Source of the DNA: Lonicera japonica
Lineage: Eukaryota > Streptophyta > Magnoliopsida > Dipsacales > Caprifoliaceae
Assembly: GCA_021464415.1 (NCBI GenBank)
Contig: CM038467.1
Coordinates: forward strand, 23,592,011 to 23,656,010
DNA: 64,000 nucleotides
Reading direction: 5' to 3'
The first letter of the stretch is position 1, and the number at the start of each line of letters is the position of its first letter. Below, one piece after another: positions 23,971-34,700 of this stretch. Position numbers and translations under genes: made by a program. The notes below the pieces were generated by a model. It ran no database searches and was not told where the DNA came from. It saw only the letters and a program-made list of their open reading frames with translations.

Positions 23971-24665
23971 GACCCTCTCGACTCAAGCTCCTTGCTTGCA
24001 AGGATTTGAGGCGACTGGAAGAGACCTTGATCCATGGCTCCCGCAGGAACTCTAAGAAAGTGTATGCGTATAGAAGTACTTGTGAGTGCCTCCGGAGAGG
24101 GCTTGGCGATTGGTTTGCCTCCGCGGAGGGCTTGTGTTACCTCATTGCCTCTTTCGAGGACTTTCATTTGTTCCACTTTGCGCCTCAGATGGGAGGACTA
24201 CCGTATGCCTCTCTGGGAGGGCTTTGCCTCAGGTGGGAGGACTACCGTTCGTGCCTCTCTGGGAGGGCTTCGCCTCAGGTGGGAGGACTACCGTTCGTGC
24301 CTCTCTGGGAGGGCTTCGTCTCAGGTGGGAGGACTACCGTTCGTGCCTCTCTGGGAGGGCTTCGCCTCAGGTGGGAGGACTACCGTTCGTGCCTCTCTGG
24401 GAGGGCTTCGCCTCAGGTGGGAGGACTACCGTTCGTGCCTCTCTGGGAGGGCTTTTTAGATCTTCTCGCCTCATGTGGGAGGACTACCATTGTGCCTCTC
24501 TGGGAGGGCTTTTTAGATCTTCTCGCCTCATGTGGGAGGACTACCATTGTGCCTCTCTGGGAGGGCTTCGCCTCAGGTGGGAGGACTACCGTTCGTGCCT
24601 CTCTGGGAAGGCTTCGCCTCAGGTGGGAGGACTACCGTTCGTGCCTCTCTGGGAGGGCTTTTAAT
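23971..24665. repeat. 46-bp minisatellite next to the 3' LTR
   Basis: From about 24,180 to 24,662 a unit beginning GCCTCAGGTGGGAGGACTAC and containing CCTCTCTGGGAGGGC repeats about ten times at a 46-bp period. Two longer variant units carry TTTTTAGATCTTCTCGCC. The unit has no stop codon in any plus-strand frame, and 46 is not a multiple of three, so all three frames stay open for 140-220 codons; this is a by-product of the repeat, not evidence for a protein. The stretch just inside the LTR (GAGTCGAGAGGGTC on the minus strand) is only a weak polypurine tract. Confidence 0.85.
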
Positions 24666-25600
24666 CTGTAAGAAGAAAGAAAATTGCCTCTGGGAGGGCT
24701 TCTTGTGAGTACTTTTTGCTTCTGGCGAGAGCTTGTGTTTGTGTTTTGCCTCCGAAGAGGGCTTGTGTTGTGATAAAAAATACTTATTATCTCTCTTTAG
24801 ACCGCTAGAGTGAGAGAGAGAAATCCTCGTGAGGGTGGTAAGAGCTCCTCAAGGTCTAATCTTATCCGGATAACCGTTTTCTTGCGCCTTTCTCGAACTT
24901 TACTCTCATGTTTTCCTCGAGCGAGGATACCTCTCTTGGAAGGCAGTTTTCGATTTTCTCTTGTTTCTCGCAGTGCGATGATTCGAGATTTTTTCCAAAC
25001 CATCTCTCCTTTATCATGCTGAAAAGAAAATTTGTTTTGAAAGTTCAACCTCTGATCTCTGTTCTTTTCTTAGTTTTCTCTTTTGGTGGGCCCACATCGT
25101 ATTCTGTTTTTTCGATGCCCTTATTTCTTCCTCTTTTGGGAAAGACTTTTCCTGGCCTTCTCTGTTTTTGACCAGGAGTCTTTTTGTCCCTTTGTCGTGA
25201 TCAGGAGCCTTACTCACCCAAAACGAAGCCCTGAGCCGGTTTTGGCATAGCTGTCACTTTTGGTGTGGCTCTCCCTGTCACTCTGCATTTCTGTTTCTCT
25301 CGCTCGCTCTGGGCGCTCATACGGGTTCTTTCTCTTTTCTACTTTTTCAATTTTTTCTATTCCCGTTTTATCGTGGCATTCTGCCTTTTCTCTTTGCTGG
25401 TCTCGATCCTTTCTGTGAGATCAGAGACTACTTTAATCGTGGCATTCCGTTCTCGCGTTTTCCGGAGAGATGATTTGGAAGTTTTATTCTTTAAATTTCA
25501 TCCTGAGTGTGCGGTTTTTAGCAATTTTCGAAAACTGCTTCTCTGAAGTACCCCTGCAGGAGATAAAAAATGAGAAAAAAGGTCAAAAATTCAGGGGATG
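24666..25600. other. Non-coding spacer of the Tat element, upstream of the antisense PMD gene
   Basis: No open frame resembles a known family. The sequence is rich in CT and TTTTCT runs, with remnants of the neighbouring minisatellite (CCTCTGGGAGGGCTTC, GAGGGCTTGTGTT) up to about 24,770. It probably holds the distal promoter of the plus-strand gene that starts at 25,838. Confidence 0.5.
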
Positions 25601-25607
25601 GGGGGAT

Positions 25608-25690
25608 TGTCGCGCGACACTTCGGTCCAGGGGTCTTTGTCGCGCGACAATGTGGCCATTTGTCGCGCGACAATCCTCTTCACTATATAA
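25608..25690 (+). promoter_or_regulatory. Promoter of the antisense PMD gene: three TGTCGCGCGACA palindromes and a TATA box
   Basis: Three perfect palindromes start at 25,608, 25,638 and 25,661 (spacing 30 and 23). TATATAA follows at 25,684-25,690, 11 bp after the last palindrome. A pyrimidine-rich leader (CTCTCTCCTTCTCTCTC-like) leads to the ATG at 25,838. The layout matches the LTR and the promoter at 30,078. Confidence 0.85.
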
Positions 25691-25837
25691 TCCCTTGCTG
25701 AGCTCATTCCACCTCATTCTCTCCTCTCTCCTTCTCTCTCTAGCTCTCTTTCTCTCTCTTTTTCTCTTCTTCCGAGCGAGGAAGCCCTGCCGCTTTTCCG
25801 ATTTTTCCGACCTTTTCACATATTCTACCTATACCTG

Positions 25838-28800
25838 ATGGACCCCGCACATCCTGATAGATTGGAGGGTGACCAGGAGGAGGTCACTTTTACAGACGCT
25901 CAGGGCGTTCTCCGCTGCAGCCCTCATCATGACGACTAGGCGGACTTGGATTGGTACGATGAGGATGGGATCAACCGCGGTCGGGCGGTGGTCTATAGGG
26001 ACATTACCCGGGCTGCTCCGGTCCCGGATGTCCCATGGCTCTTGATGGAGCCTGTCTCTCACGAGATTCGCCGTCGATCTCTGGTATGTCTTCCTTTTGT
26101 GTATTTATCTGTTCCATTATTTCTGTTGTTTCCTGCATGTGTTTTTAAACAATGTTAGTATGCATGCCTGCCCAGAAATGATGTCCGATTTAGTGAAACT
26201 CGTACTTTTTACCTGTGATACCCTTTAGAAAATTATAAAATGTACCCTTATAGTCCTATAACGCTCATAATTACCCCAAAGTACCCTCAGGTTTGGAAAA
26301 TTACATAATTTACCTTTATAGCCTTATAACTCTCATAATTATACCAAAGTACCCTCAGGTTTTGGAAAATTACATAATTTACCCCTATAGCCCTATAACT
26401 CTCATAATTACACCAAAGTACCCTTAGGTTTTAGAAAATTACATAATTTACCCCTATAGCCTTATAACTCTCATAATTACACCAAAGTACCCTCAGGTTT
26501 TAGAAAATTACATAATTTACCCCTATAGCCCTATAACTCTCATAATTACACCAAAGTACCCTCAGGTTTTAGAAAATTACATAATTTACCCCTATAGCCC
26601 TATAACTCTCATAATTACACCAAAGTACCCTCAGGTTTTAGAAAATTACATAATTTACCCCTATAGCCCTATAACTCTCATAATTATACCAAAGTACCCT
26701 CAGTTTTTAGAAAATTACATAATTTACCCCTATAGCCCTATAACTCTCATAATTACACCAAAGTACCCTCAGGTTTTAGAAAATTACATAATTTGCCCCT
26801 ATAGCCCTATAACTCTCATAATTACACCAAAGTACCCTCCATAATTACACCAAAGTACCCTCAGGTTTTAGAAAATTACATAATTTGCCCCTATAGCCCT
26901 ATAACTCTCATAATTACACCAAAGTACCCTCAGGTTTTAGAAAATTACATAATTTACCCCTATAGCCCTATAACTCTCATAATTACACCAAAGTACCCTC
27001 AGTTTTTAGAAAATTACATAATTTACCCCTATAGCCCTATAACTCTCATAATTACACCAAAGTACCCTCAGGTTTTAGAAAATTACATAATTTGCCCCTA
27101 TAGCCCTATAACTCTCATAATTACACCAAAGTACCCTCATAACCCCATACTCGTTCATTTGTCTGCAGTGGGTTGGCCGCGGTTGGGGTTCCCCCAACAC
27201 TATATCTTCGGAGTGGCGACGGGCACCGGCCCCTGTCCAGGAGTTGATCTTCGCGACTCCTTTCGGCTCCCTCTTCGACGCCCTCCCAGAGCGAGTATCT
27301 AGGGCGACAGTTTTAGTATCGGCTCTGGCTTGCCACTGGTGGGACACCACCCATACCTTTCACTGGAGCTGGGGGGAGATGACGATGACTCCCCTCGATT
27401 TGTTTGCTTTGACCGGGATCCCTTCAGGGGGGGTCCCCATTCAGATCGATGTCCCCTTGCGTCTGACAGCCGAGGGCATCGTTAGTTCATTAGGATGGTT
27501 TCCGGAGCGACGGAGTTCCGGCGACACGATTCCTCGGGGCGTCTTGGTTACGCGGTTAGCCACAGAGAGGGCTCGACTAGCTGCTTCAGGGGTTCCTATG
27601 ACCCGTCAGGAGGCGCACCAGTATGCCCGCGTCCTCCTTCTACTGACACTTCATGATCTATTCGAGGCTCGTGGTGGGGACACGGCTCATCTTTGGTGGT
27701 TGCCCTATCTTCGGGACTTCAGCCTCATGTTTGACTACGACTGGGGAGGCTTCATTCTTGCAGTCCTTTATGATGCCATGGACCAGGTCTCTCGTCATTT
27801 AGCCCTGAACCTCAAGGGCTTTTCTTTGCTGTGGGAGGTACATTTTTTAGTCTTTCTGTCTTTGCTTCAGTTCTTTGCTCATTACTTGTTGATCATTGCT
27901 GATTTCTTCTATCTTTCCTTTTCAGAGCTGGTTTGTAGCTTATACCCGTCTGGGTCGCGCCCAGGTGGATCTCCTCGTTGAGAACGAGGACCAGTTCCCT
28001 TTTCTCCGCCGATTCATCGCGGGGAACTATAGGGCTCCCTATGTATACCGGACTCGGGAGACCGGAGCTGCTGCTGTTCATGATCTGCGGGAGGAGCAGG
28101 TAAAATATTTTTAGTTTTCTTGCTTTTCCATAGTCAGATAAAGTAGAATATATAAAATACTGAAATAAAATCTTATTCTCTTTTCAGATTGAGTGGGCCC
28201 CTTGGGGTGATCTGGGTCATCATTATGGGTATGGCCGTGCTCTGACTGCCTCGAGGACCAGGCGGCTTATCCGGGATGAGTACGGCCTTCTCTTCTACTT
28301 GGGCGAGAGGGTCATTCGTCAGCATACGCCGTCCCAGTGGCCTCGTGTCCCTTTGTTCCCTCCTGTTCTGATGAGGCGGACGGGTGAGATTGATCAGGTG
28401 ATGGTGCAGGCTTTAGTCGACGGACTCGGTTTCCAGACGTTCGTCGAGGAGGGAGACTACGCTGTTTTTGCTGCCCGTTACCTGATGAGGGAGCCGAAGG
28501 GGACTCGGGGACGGGTCTTCTACGAGAGATACCAGACTTTAGGAGGTGATCCTCATTACATACGGGGACAGACTCATTTAGCTAGGGCGGACCCGGGTCA
28601 TTTGCCACCTGTCCCTGATCAGAGGGACAACATTCCGGATTCTGAGGATGAGGATCCTGAGGGAGAGAGGGATGTTCCTGCTGCGGCTGAGGGCGGTGGT
28701 CGGCCAGAGGGCGAGGGAGGTGATGCGACAGCGGTTCCGGAGCCGCCACCTCAGGCGACACCTACGGGGGAGCAGCGCGCTGAGGGCTTCGAGTTTCCGA

Positions 28801-29760
28801 CCGGCCCTTCCGTGTCTCCGGGGGGCCTTTTTGCTGCTGCTGAGGCTGCTGAGGGGAGAGCGGGATTTTCTGAGAGGTCCTGGGAGCCCGCGGACCTTGG
28901 GGCAGATTTTGATCAGTTTGGGCGGACTTCTCCCGCGGCGGTGACTACTCCTTCTAGTGGGGTACCTCCTTTGGGGGCGACGGCCATGGTGGATCCTCCG
29001 GGGGTCCGAACATATGCTACGTTGACCCCTCTACCGACGACTGTCATGGGGCCTCCCGCCCGATCTCCGGGCTTTGGCGGCTCATCCTCTCGTCCACCCT
29101 TGTTCCCGATCCATGAGGAGGGCGGGTCTACTTCCGCTGGTGTTCCGGCGGGGTCGTCTATTCCGTGGGTAGATCTACCCCCACTCCCCAGGGATATTCC
29201 TTATGTTGGCGCTGGATTACGTCGATATTCCGTCCCGGAGTATCCTCTTCCTGAGGATACTTTTGACTTTTTGGGTGGTCGCCCTGATGGCGAGGTACTT
29301 TTACTTTTTTTTTTTTTTTTTTTCTCGATACCCTTATGTCTATCTCCATCTATTTTGACTGTGCTGATTCTCTTTCATGTCCTTTTTACAGAGAGTGAGC
29401 GTACGGGTGGCAGATCTTCGGGCTTGGTACGCCCAGTACCTTTACAGCTGGAACCTGCTCCAGTATGTCGGTCGAGACCCTCCAGCCTATATGCGTGACT
29501 ATCAGAGGGCTATCGACATCTCTTTACGGCCGGACGACCCCCTGACTTCCTCCCATGCCCGGACGGATTCTCGGAGGAGCAGTAGTCGGACTTCCAGGCG
29601 TTCCCGATCGTCGGTGATCCGTCCTACGGCACCGGTCCAGTCCACGGGGCCTTCTCAGGCGGCAGTTCCATCTGTTCCCAGCGTCCCAGTTGTTGATCTT
29701 ACCCCCGAGGAGGGCTCGGGAGATAGTGGGAGCGTGTCAAAACGCGCCCGAGTAGATTAG
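25838..29760 (+). CDS. Plant-mobile-domain (aminotransferase-like) protein gene, five exons, antisense in the Tat element; one in-frame stop
   Basis: Predicted exons are 25,838-26,083, 27,169-27,837, 27,926-28,099, 28,188-29,294 and 29,392-29,760. All introns are GT..AG and phase 0, giving 854 codons before the stop. Exons 2-4 hold the plant mobile domain (about residues 95-420), with WWDTTHTFHWSWGEMT and PLDLFALTGIPSGG, the family's hallmark; a Pro/Gly/acidic-rich linker follows. The last exon has an Arg/Ser-rich stretch and ends SVSKRARVD, a possible nuclear signal. PMD proteins are plant-specific and occur both in transposons and as host genes needed for silencing; their biochemical activity is not settled. 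In this copy codon 34 is TAG (25,937-25,939). The next in-frame ATG is about 36 codons later, so either a shorter protein is made or this copy is null. Intron 1 holds a 69-bp minisatellite. Confidence 0.8.
26217..27140. repeat. 69-bp minisatellite inside intron 1 of the PMD gene
   Basis: About 13 head-to-tail units, each containing GTACCCTCAGGTTTTAG, AAAATTACATAATTTACCCC and CTATAACTCTCATAATTAC, occur at a 69-bp period (for example 26,351, 26,420, 26,489). The first unit is the most diverged, and a 29-bp partial unit sits near 26,835. The array is far more AT-rich than the flanking exons and has stops in every frame. Confidence 0.9.
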
Positions 29761-30077
29761 TTTTCCCTTTTCTGCATTTTAGTGTTAGTTTGGACAGATA
29801 CATGTTTAGACAGATATTTAAAAACTGTTCTTCTTTTTGGTTTTATAAAATATCTTTATCTGTGTTTGATTATACTTTTATTCTCTGTCTGTGCAAGATA
29901 TATACATATATATATATAAGAGTCGGTAATTTAAAAGTCATACCTTGTAGTGTAGTGATACTTATGTTTCCTGCAAAAAAGAACAAAGTGAGAACAGAAA
30001 AGCATCCAGAAGTGATTCTTTTGGCAAAGATGACCATTATGTATAAGGAAAAAAGTAGGGTGCCCCCCAGATGGGTT

Positions 30078-30187
30078 TGTCGCGCGACAATCTCTCCTGG
30101 ACATGGGTTTGTCGCGCGACACTTCCCCCTGAAAATGGGTTTGTCGCGCGACAAACAGGTACAGGACCCTCTTTTTTGCTATAAATA
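30078..30187 (+). promoter_or_regulatory. Promoter of the antisense DUF7745-like gene: three palindromes and a TATA box
   Basis: Three perfect TGTCGCGCGACA copies start at 30,078, 30,110 and 30,142, exactly 32 bp apart. TATAAATA is at 30,180-30,187 and the ATG at 30,226, so the leader is very short. The two outer copies extend to TTGTCGCGCGACAA. Confidence 0.85.
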
Positions 30188-30225
30188 CACCCATCTTCCT
30201 TCCTTCATCCCCACACCTCTCCAAA

Positions 30226-31481
30226 ATGTCTTCCTACCATACCAACTCTGATTTTTCTTATGTTAAAGCTCGAGATGCTCTGATATCTTCTGAAAATGGT
30301 TTGAACTTTGGTGCATTCAGTCCTTTGGCGGGCTGGTGCCATCGTCCTGTAGATTTCTCCTTTCTGTTAGGTGCCTTGTATTTCTGGAGTCCTGCGGACC
30401 ATCTCTTCCGTTTTGGACTAGATGAGCTCTGCCCAACCTATGAGGAGTTCTCCTGGCTGTTACGTTCTGACGTTCGTCTCCGATGGCAGTTCCTATAGAA
30501 GGAATCGGTCCCCGCAACATGCTAATTGCTCTGTTAGCCATTCCCCAAGTGGCCTGCGATGGTTTCATTGTCGACGGTCTCCTTGACCTCCACAAAATGG
30601 TGAGGTTCTTTCATCGTTATGAAGATAGGGCCTCTTACGGCGTGGGGCGTACTGCAGCGGCCCTGATTTGCCTGGTTTCTGATATGCTGCTGGTGACGGG
30701 TTCTTCCCGTGTTGATCCGACTATCTTGAGTCTGATTTACCAGGCTAGAAATGGGGAGTCTATAGTGCCGATCATTCTTGCAGAGACCTTGAATGGTCTT
30801 GATGATGTTCAACGGGGGGCCTCGCCCTTCTTTCGGGGGAGCCCGCGTCTGCTATACATGTGGCTACTAGAGCGCTTTCGATCGGTGGGTTTCAGCGGAG
30901 TTCGGCTCGACAATCCGACTCATTTCTTCCATCGGCCTCTCTTTGGTGCTTTGACCATGTCTTCCTCTGATTGGACGGTGTGGTTTTCGGAGAACTTTCG
31001 GGCTATCCGGTGGAACATTCCTTGGTGGAAGCTGAGGGCGATGGTACTTAGCACCGGGGGTCAGAACTACGTTCGGCTCCGCGGGCTCTGGTTTACCTCC
31101 TTTTATCTCCCAGGTCGTCTTCTTCGGCAGTTCAACGTTCCTCAGGATATTCCTCTCGGCCTGAACAACTTCTCCTCTGAGTCCAAATTTGTGACCCAGC
31201 ATGTCTCCCTATCAGTAGAGAGGATGTGGCGTGCTCGATTGACTCGGCGGTTTAACTATGCTCGTTTTGGTATTTCCAGGCCCCTCCGGGCTGACATTAT
31301 CCGCTCTTGCTGGCAATCTCTAGAAGGAGAGCTGACTGATGACCCCTTTCAAATGGAGTGGTTCCGATTCATGGATTCTGAGCCTACAGAGGATGGCATT
31401 GTCTTTGCGTACCAGATTTTGGATGAGGCTCGAATTGATTTGGCCGCTGAGGACCCAGTGTGGCCAACCCCTAGGGATTAG
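30226..31481 (+). CDS. DUF7745-like plant protein, antisense in the Tat element, with a frameshift near 30,480
   Basis: The frame from ATG 30,226 encodes an N-terminal part (about 90 codons, including FRFGLDELCPTYEEFSWLL) and ends at TAG 30,496-30,498. The overlapping frame from about 30,483 to 31,481 (332 codons) carries the rest: a helical region around LICLVSDMLLV, then SPRLLYMWLLERF, NIPWWKLRAMVL and RLLRQFNVPQDIP. The order resembles the plant DUF7745 proteins often found next to transposons and distantly related to the plant mobile domain; no function is established. Both parts read as one protein, so a small indel near 30,470-30,495 has split it, unless the second frame starts on its own at ATG 30,483. 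No introns are evident. It ends 228 bp from the convergent gag-pol stop. Confidence 0.7.
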
Positions 31482-31708
31482 TTTCTTCTTTGTATGCTGT
31501 ACTTCCTTTGTAACTCTCGGTGTTCTGAACCACCTCTTTAATAATATATGAAGGGACTTTTTATGAGAAATAAATTTCTTTACAAAGCTTTAAACCGGGC
31601 CTGAAGTCACTTCTCAGGTTGCCTACGTTCCCCCCTTTTTGATTTTTTCCAGAAAATACAATATTCGAGTTGGGGCTCAGGTTTACGTAGTTCTTATACA
31701 TGTCGTGC
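31482..31708. other. Convergent intergenic spacer between the DUF7745-like gene and gag-pol
   Basis: Both genes point into this 227-bp spacer. AATAATATATGAAGG and AGAAATAAATTTC (about 31,540-31,576) are possible plus-strand polyadenylation signals. If the antisense transcript reads through, it would overlap the 3' part of pol. Confidence 0.5.
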
Positions 31709-34700
31709 TTATTGATAATACTTCTTCAGTCGGTCCATGTTGACTGGTGAATGTAGTAACTGCCCGTCTAGGTCAGTGAGTATAGCGGCGCCCCCTGTAT
31801 TGATTTCTTTGACGATATACGGCCCTGTCCACTTCTGCCCGAACTTTCCCCTCGGATCTCTGGCTGGCTCTCGAATTTCTTTCAACACGATGTCATTTTC
31901 AGTGATACCCCGAGTCCTCACTCTCTGGTTAAATGCTCGAGCGATTCTCTTCTGATATCCTTGATGGTGGTATGCGGCTTTCAATCTTTTCTCATCTAGT
32001 AAGGCTAGCTCGTTATAACGTGCCCGAACCCACTCCAGTTCATTGACCTGATTCTCTAGCATTACTCTGAGGGAAGGGACCTCTAACTCGACAGGGAGGA
32101 CTGCTTCCATCCCGTATGTAAGCGAGAACGGGGTTGCCCCGGTAGAGACCCTTTCGGTGGTGCGGTATCCCCACAATGCATATGGTAATTTCTCCGGCCA
32201 GTCCCGGCAGGTGTCGGTCATCTTGCTTAGGATATTCTTCAAATTCTTGTTGGCGGCTTCAACTGCCCCATTGGTTTGTGGTCTATATGGCGAAGATTTG
32301 TGTCGGGTGATACCGTATTCCTCCATGACTGTATTAGCTTCTCCTTCGAAGTGGGTGCCGTTATCTGAGATGATCTCGTGTGGGACCCCATATCGGCAGA
32401 CAATATTCCTTTTGATGAATTGGGCAACTTTCCTGGCATCCAGGGTTTGGTAAGATTCGGCTTCCACCCATTTGGTGAAGTAGTCGATGGCTACTAGTAT
32501 GAATTCATGGCCGTTGCTGGCTTTGGGTGAGACTTTCCCAATGACGTCAATTCCCCAGGCTGAAAAAGGCCAGGGAGCAGTCATGTTGTACAACTCTTTT
32601 GGAGGAAGCTTCTGGGACTTAGCATAAATTTGGCATTTGTGACAACGGCGTACATGATCAGCGCAGTCAGTTTGTAGGGTAGACCAGAAATACCCTTGCC
32701 TGATGATCTTGCGGGCAAGCGTATGCCCGCTCATATGAGGTCCGCAATCGCCCCCATGTATCTGATCCATCATTCTAACTGATTCTTCTTCGGTGAGACA
32801 TTGAAGATGAGTCCCGTCGTAGTTCCTCTTATATAATCTTCCGGCACAGAGTATGAATCCTGATGCTAGTCTCCTGAGTGTGACCCGTGTTCTCTTGTCT
32901 GCTTTCTCGGGATACTGATGGTTCTTCAGCAGGTTCCAGATATCATAAAACCAAACGGTTGAGTCACCGTCTTTTTCAATTTCCACCTCAAGGGTCATGC
33001 AGTGCGCGGGTCCTGATTTCTTTTGTACCGTGAGGGTTATTTCTTCCATCCCCTCCGGAATATCGATCATAGATGCCAGGGTTGCCAATGCGTCAGCAAA
33101 ACTGTTCTGGGACCTGGGGATATAGTAAAACTCCACACGCTCGAACCTTCCTGCGACTTCTTCTAGTCGGGCGAGGTAAGGGACCAATTTCTCATCTCTG
33201 ATCTTCCATTCCTTCAGAACTTGATGGACCACTAGTGCTGAATCTCCGTATACCTGTATCCTCCTTATACCCCTTTGAAAAGCGATCTCTAACCCGAGTA
33301 TGCAGGCTTCATATTCGGCCATATTGTTGGTGCAGAAGAAGTCCAGTCGATATGATACCGGGGAGTGAGTTTGGTCTGGAGAGACTAACAGGATGCCTAT
33401 CCCGTTTCCGTTCCGATTGGCGGCCCCGTCAAAGTACAACCTCCAGTCTTCATTGATCTCGACGTTCATGATGGTTTCGTCCGGGAATTCGGCTTCTTCT
33501 ATCATGTCTCCCAATATCGGATTGTGGGCCAGGTAATCAGCTATGATCTTGCCTTTGACTGCCTTCTGGGTCATGTAGGTGATGTCGAATTCGGAGAGTA
33601 GAAATAACCATTTTGCCATTCGATTCGAGAGAGCCGGTTTCTCGAAGAGGTATTTCAACGGATCAATCCGTGATGCCAGGATGACTGGAAAAACTAGCAT
33701 GTAGTGCCGTAGTTTCTGTGTTACCCAGACGAGAGCGGTACACGATTTTTCCAATGGTGTGTAGTTTATCTCAAATGGGGATAGCTTTTTGCTGAGGAAA
33801 TAGATGGCTTGCTCCTTCCGGGTATCGGTGAGGTGTTGGGCTAGCATTGCTCCCGCGGCTGAATCAGTGACGGTTAGGTATAGGATTAGTGGTAGTCCGG
33901 TCTGAGGCGGGGCTAACACTGGGGGCTTGGAGAGGTAATCTTTGATTTTGTCAAAAGCCTCCTGGCATTGATCGTTCCATTCTCCTGTTGAAGACTTCCT
34001 CAGGAGTTTGAAGATGGGTTCGCACTTTTGAGTGAGCTGAGAGATAAACCTACTGATGTACTGCAGATTACCCAAAAAACCCCGGATTTCTCTCTCGGTA
34101 CGAGGCTCGGGCATGTCTTGGATAGCTTGAACTTTAGCGGGGTCCACCTCGATTCCTTTCTTACTGACGACATATCCCAGGAGTTTTCCTTTGGTTACCC
34201 CGAACACACATTTCTGCGGATTGAGTCTCATCTGATACTGGCGGAGCCGATCAAAGAAGGCTCGCAAGGCTGGTACGTGGCCTTCCCTCTCTTTTGACTT
34301 GATTATCATGTCGTCTACATACACCTCTACTTCTTTGTGAATCATGTCGTGAAAGATAGCCGTAGCTGCCCTCTGATATGTTGCCCCGGCGTTCTTCAGC
34401 CCAAACGGCATAACGGTGTAGCAGTATGTTCCCCACGGTGTGATAAATGCTGTTTTCTCCTGGTGATCCGGGTGCATCTTGATCTGGTTATATCCGGCAA
34501 AACCATCCACAAATGACTTCAGGGCGTGGTTGGCAGTATTATCTACTATCAAATCGATGTTGGGCAATGGAAAATCGTCCTTTGGACAAGCTTTATTGAG
34601 ATCCCGGTAATCCACACACATGCGGACTTTCCCGTTAGCCTTTGGAATAGGCACGATGTTGGCTAACCACGAGGGGTACTCGATCACCCGTAAGAATCCC

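Noticed and set aside
24006..24671. Open frames of 141-221 codons in all three plus-strand frames
   Set aside because: They come from a stop-free 46-bp repeat whose length is not a multiple of three; the protein is a shuffled repeat with no known domain.
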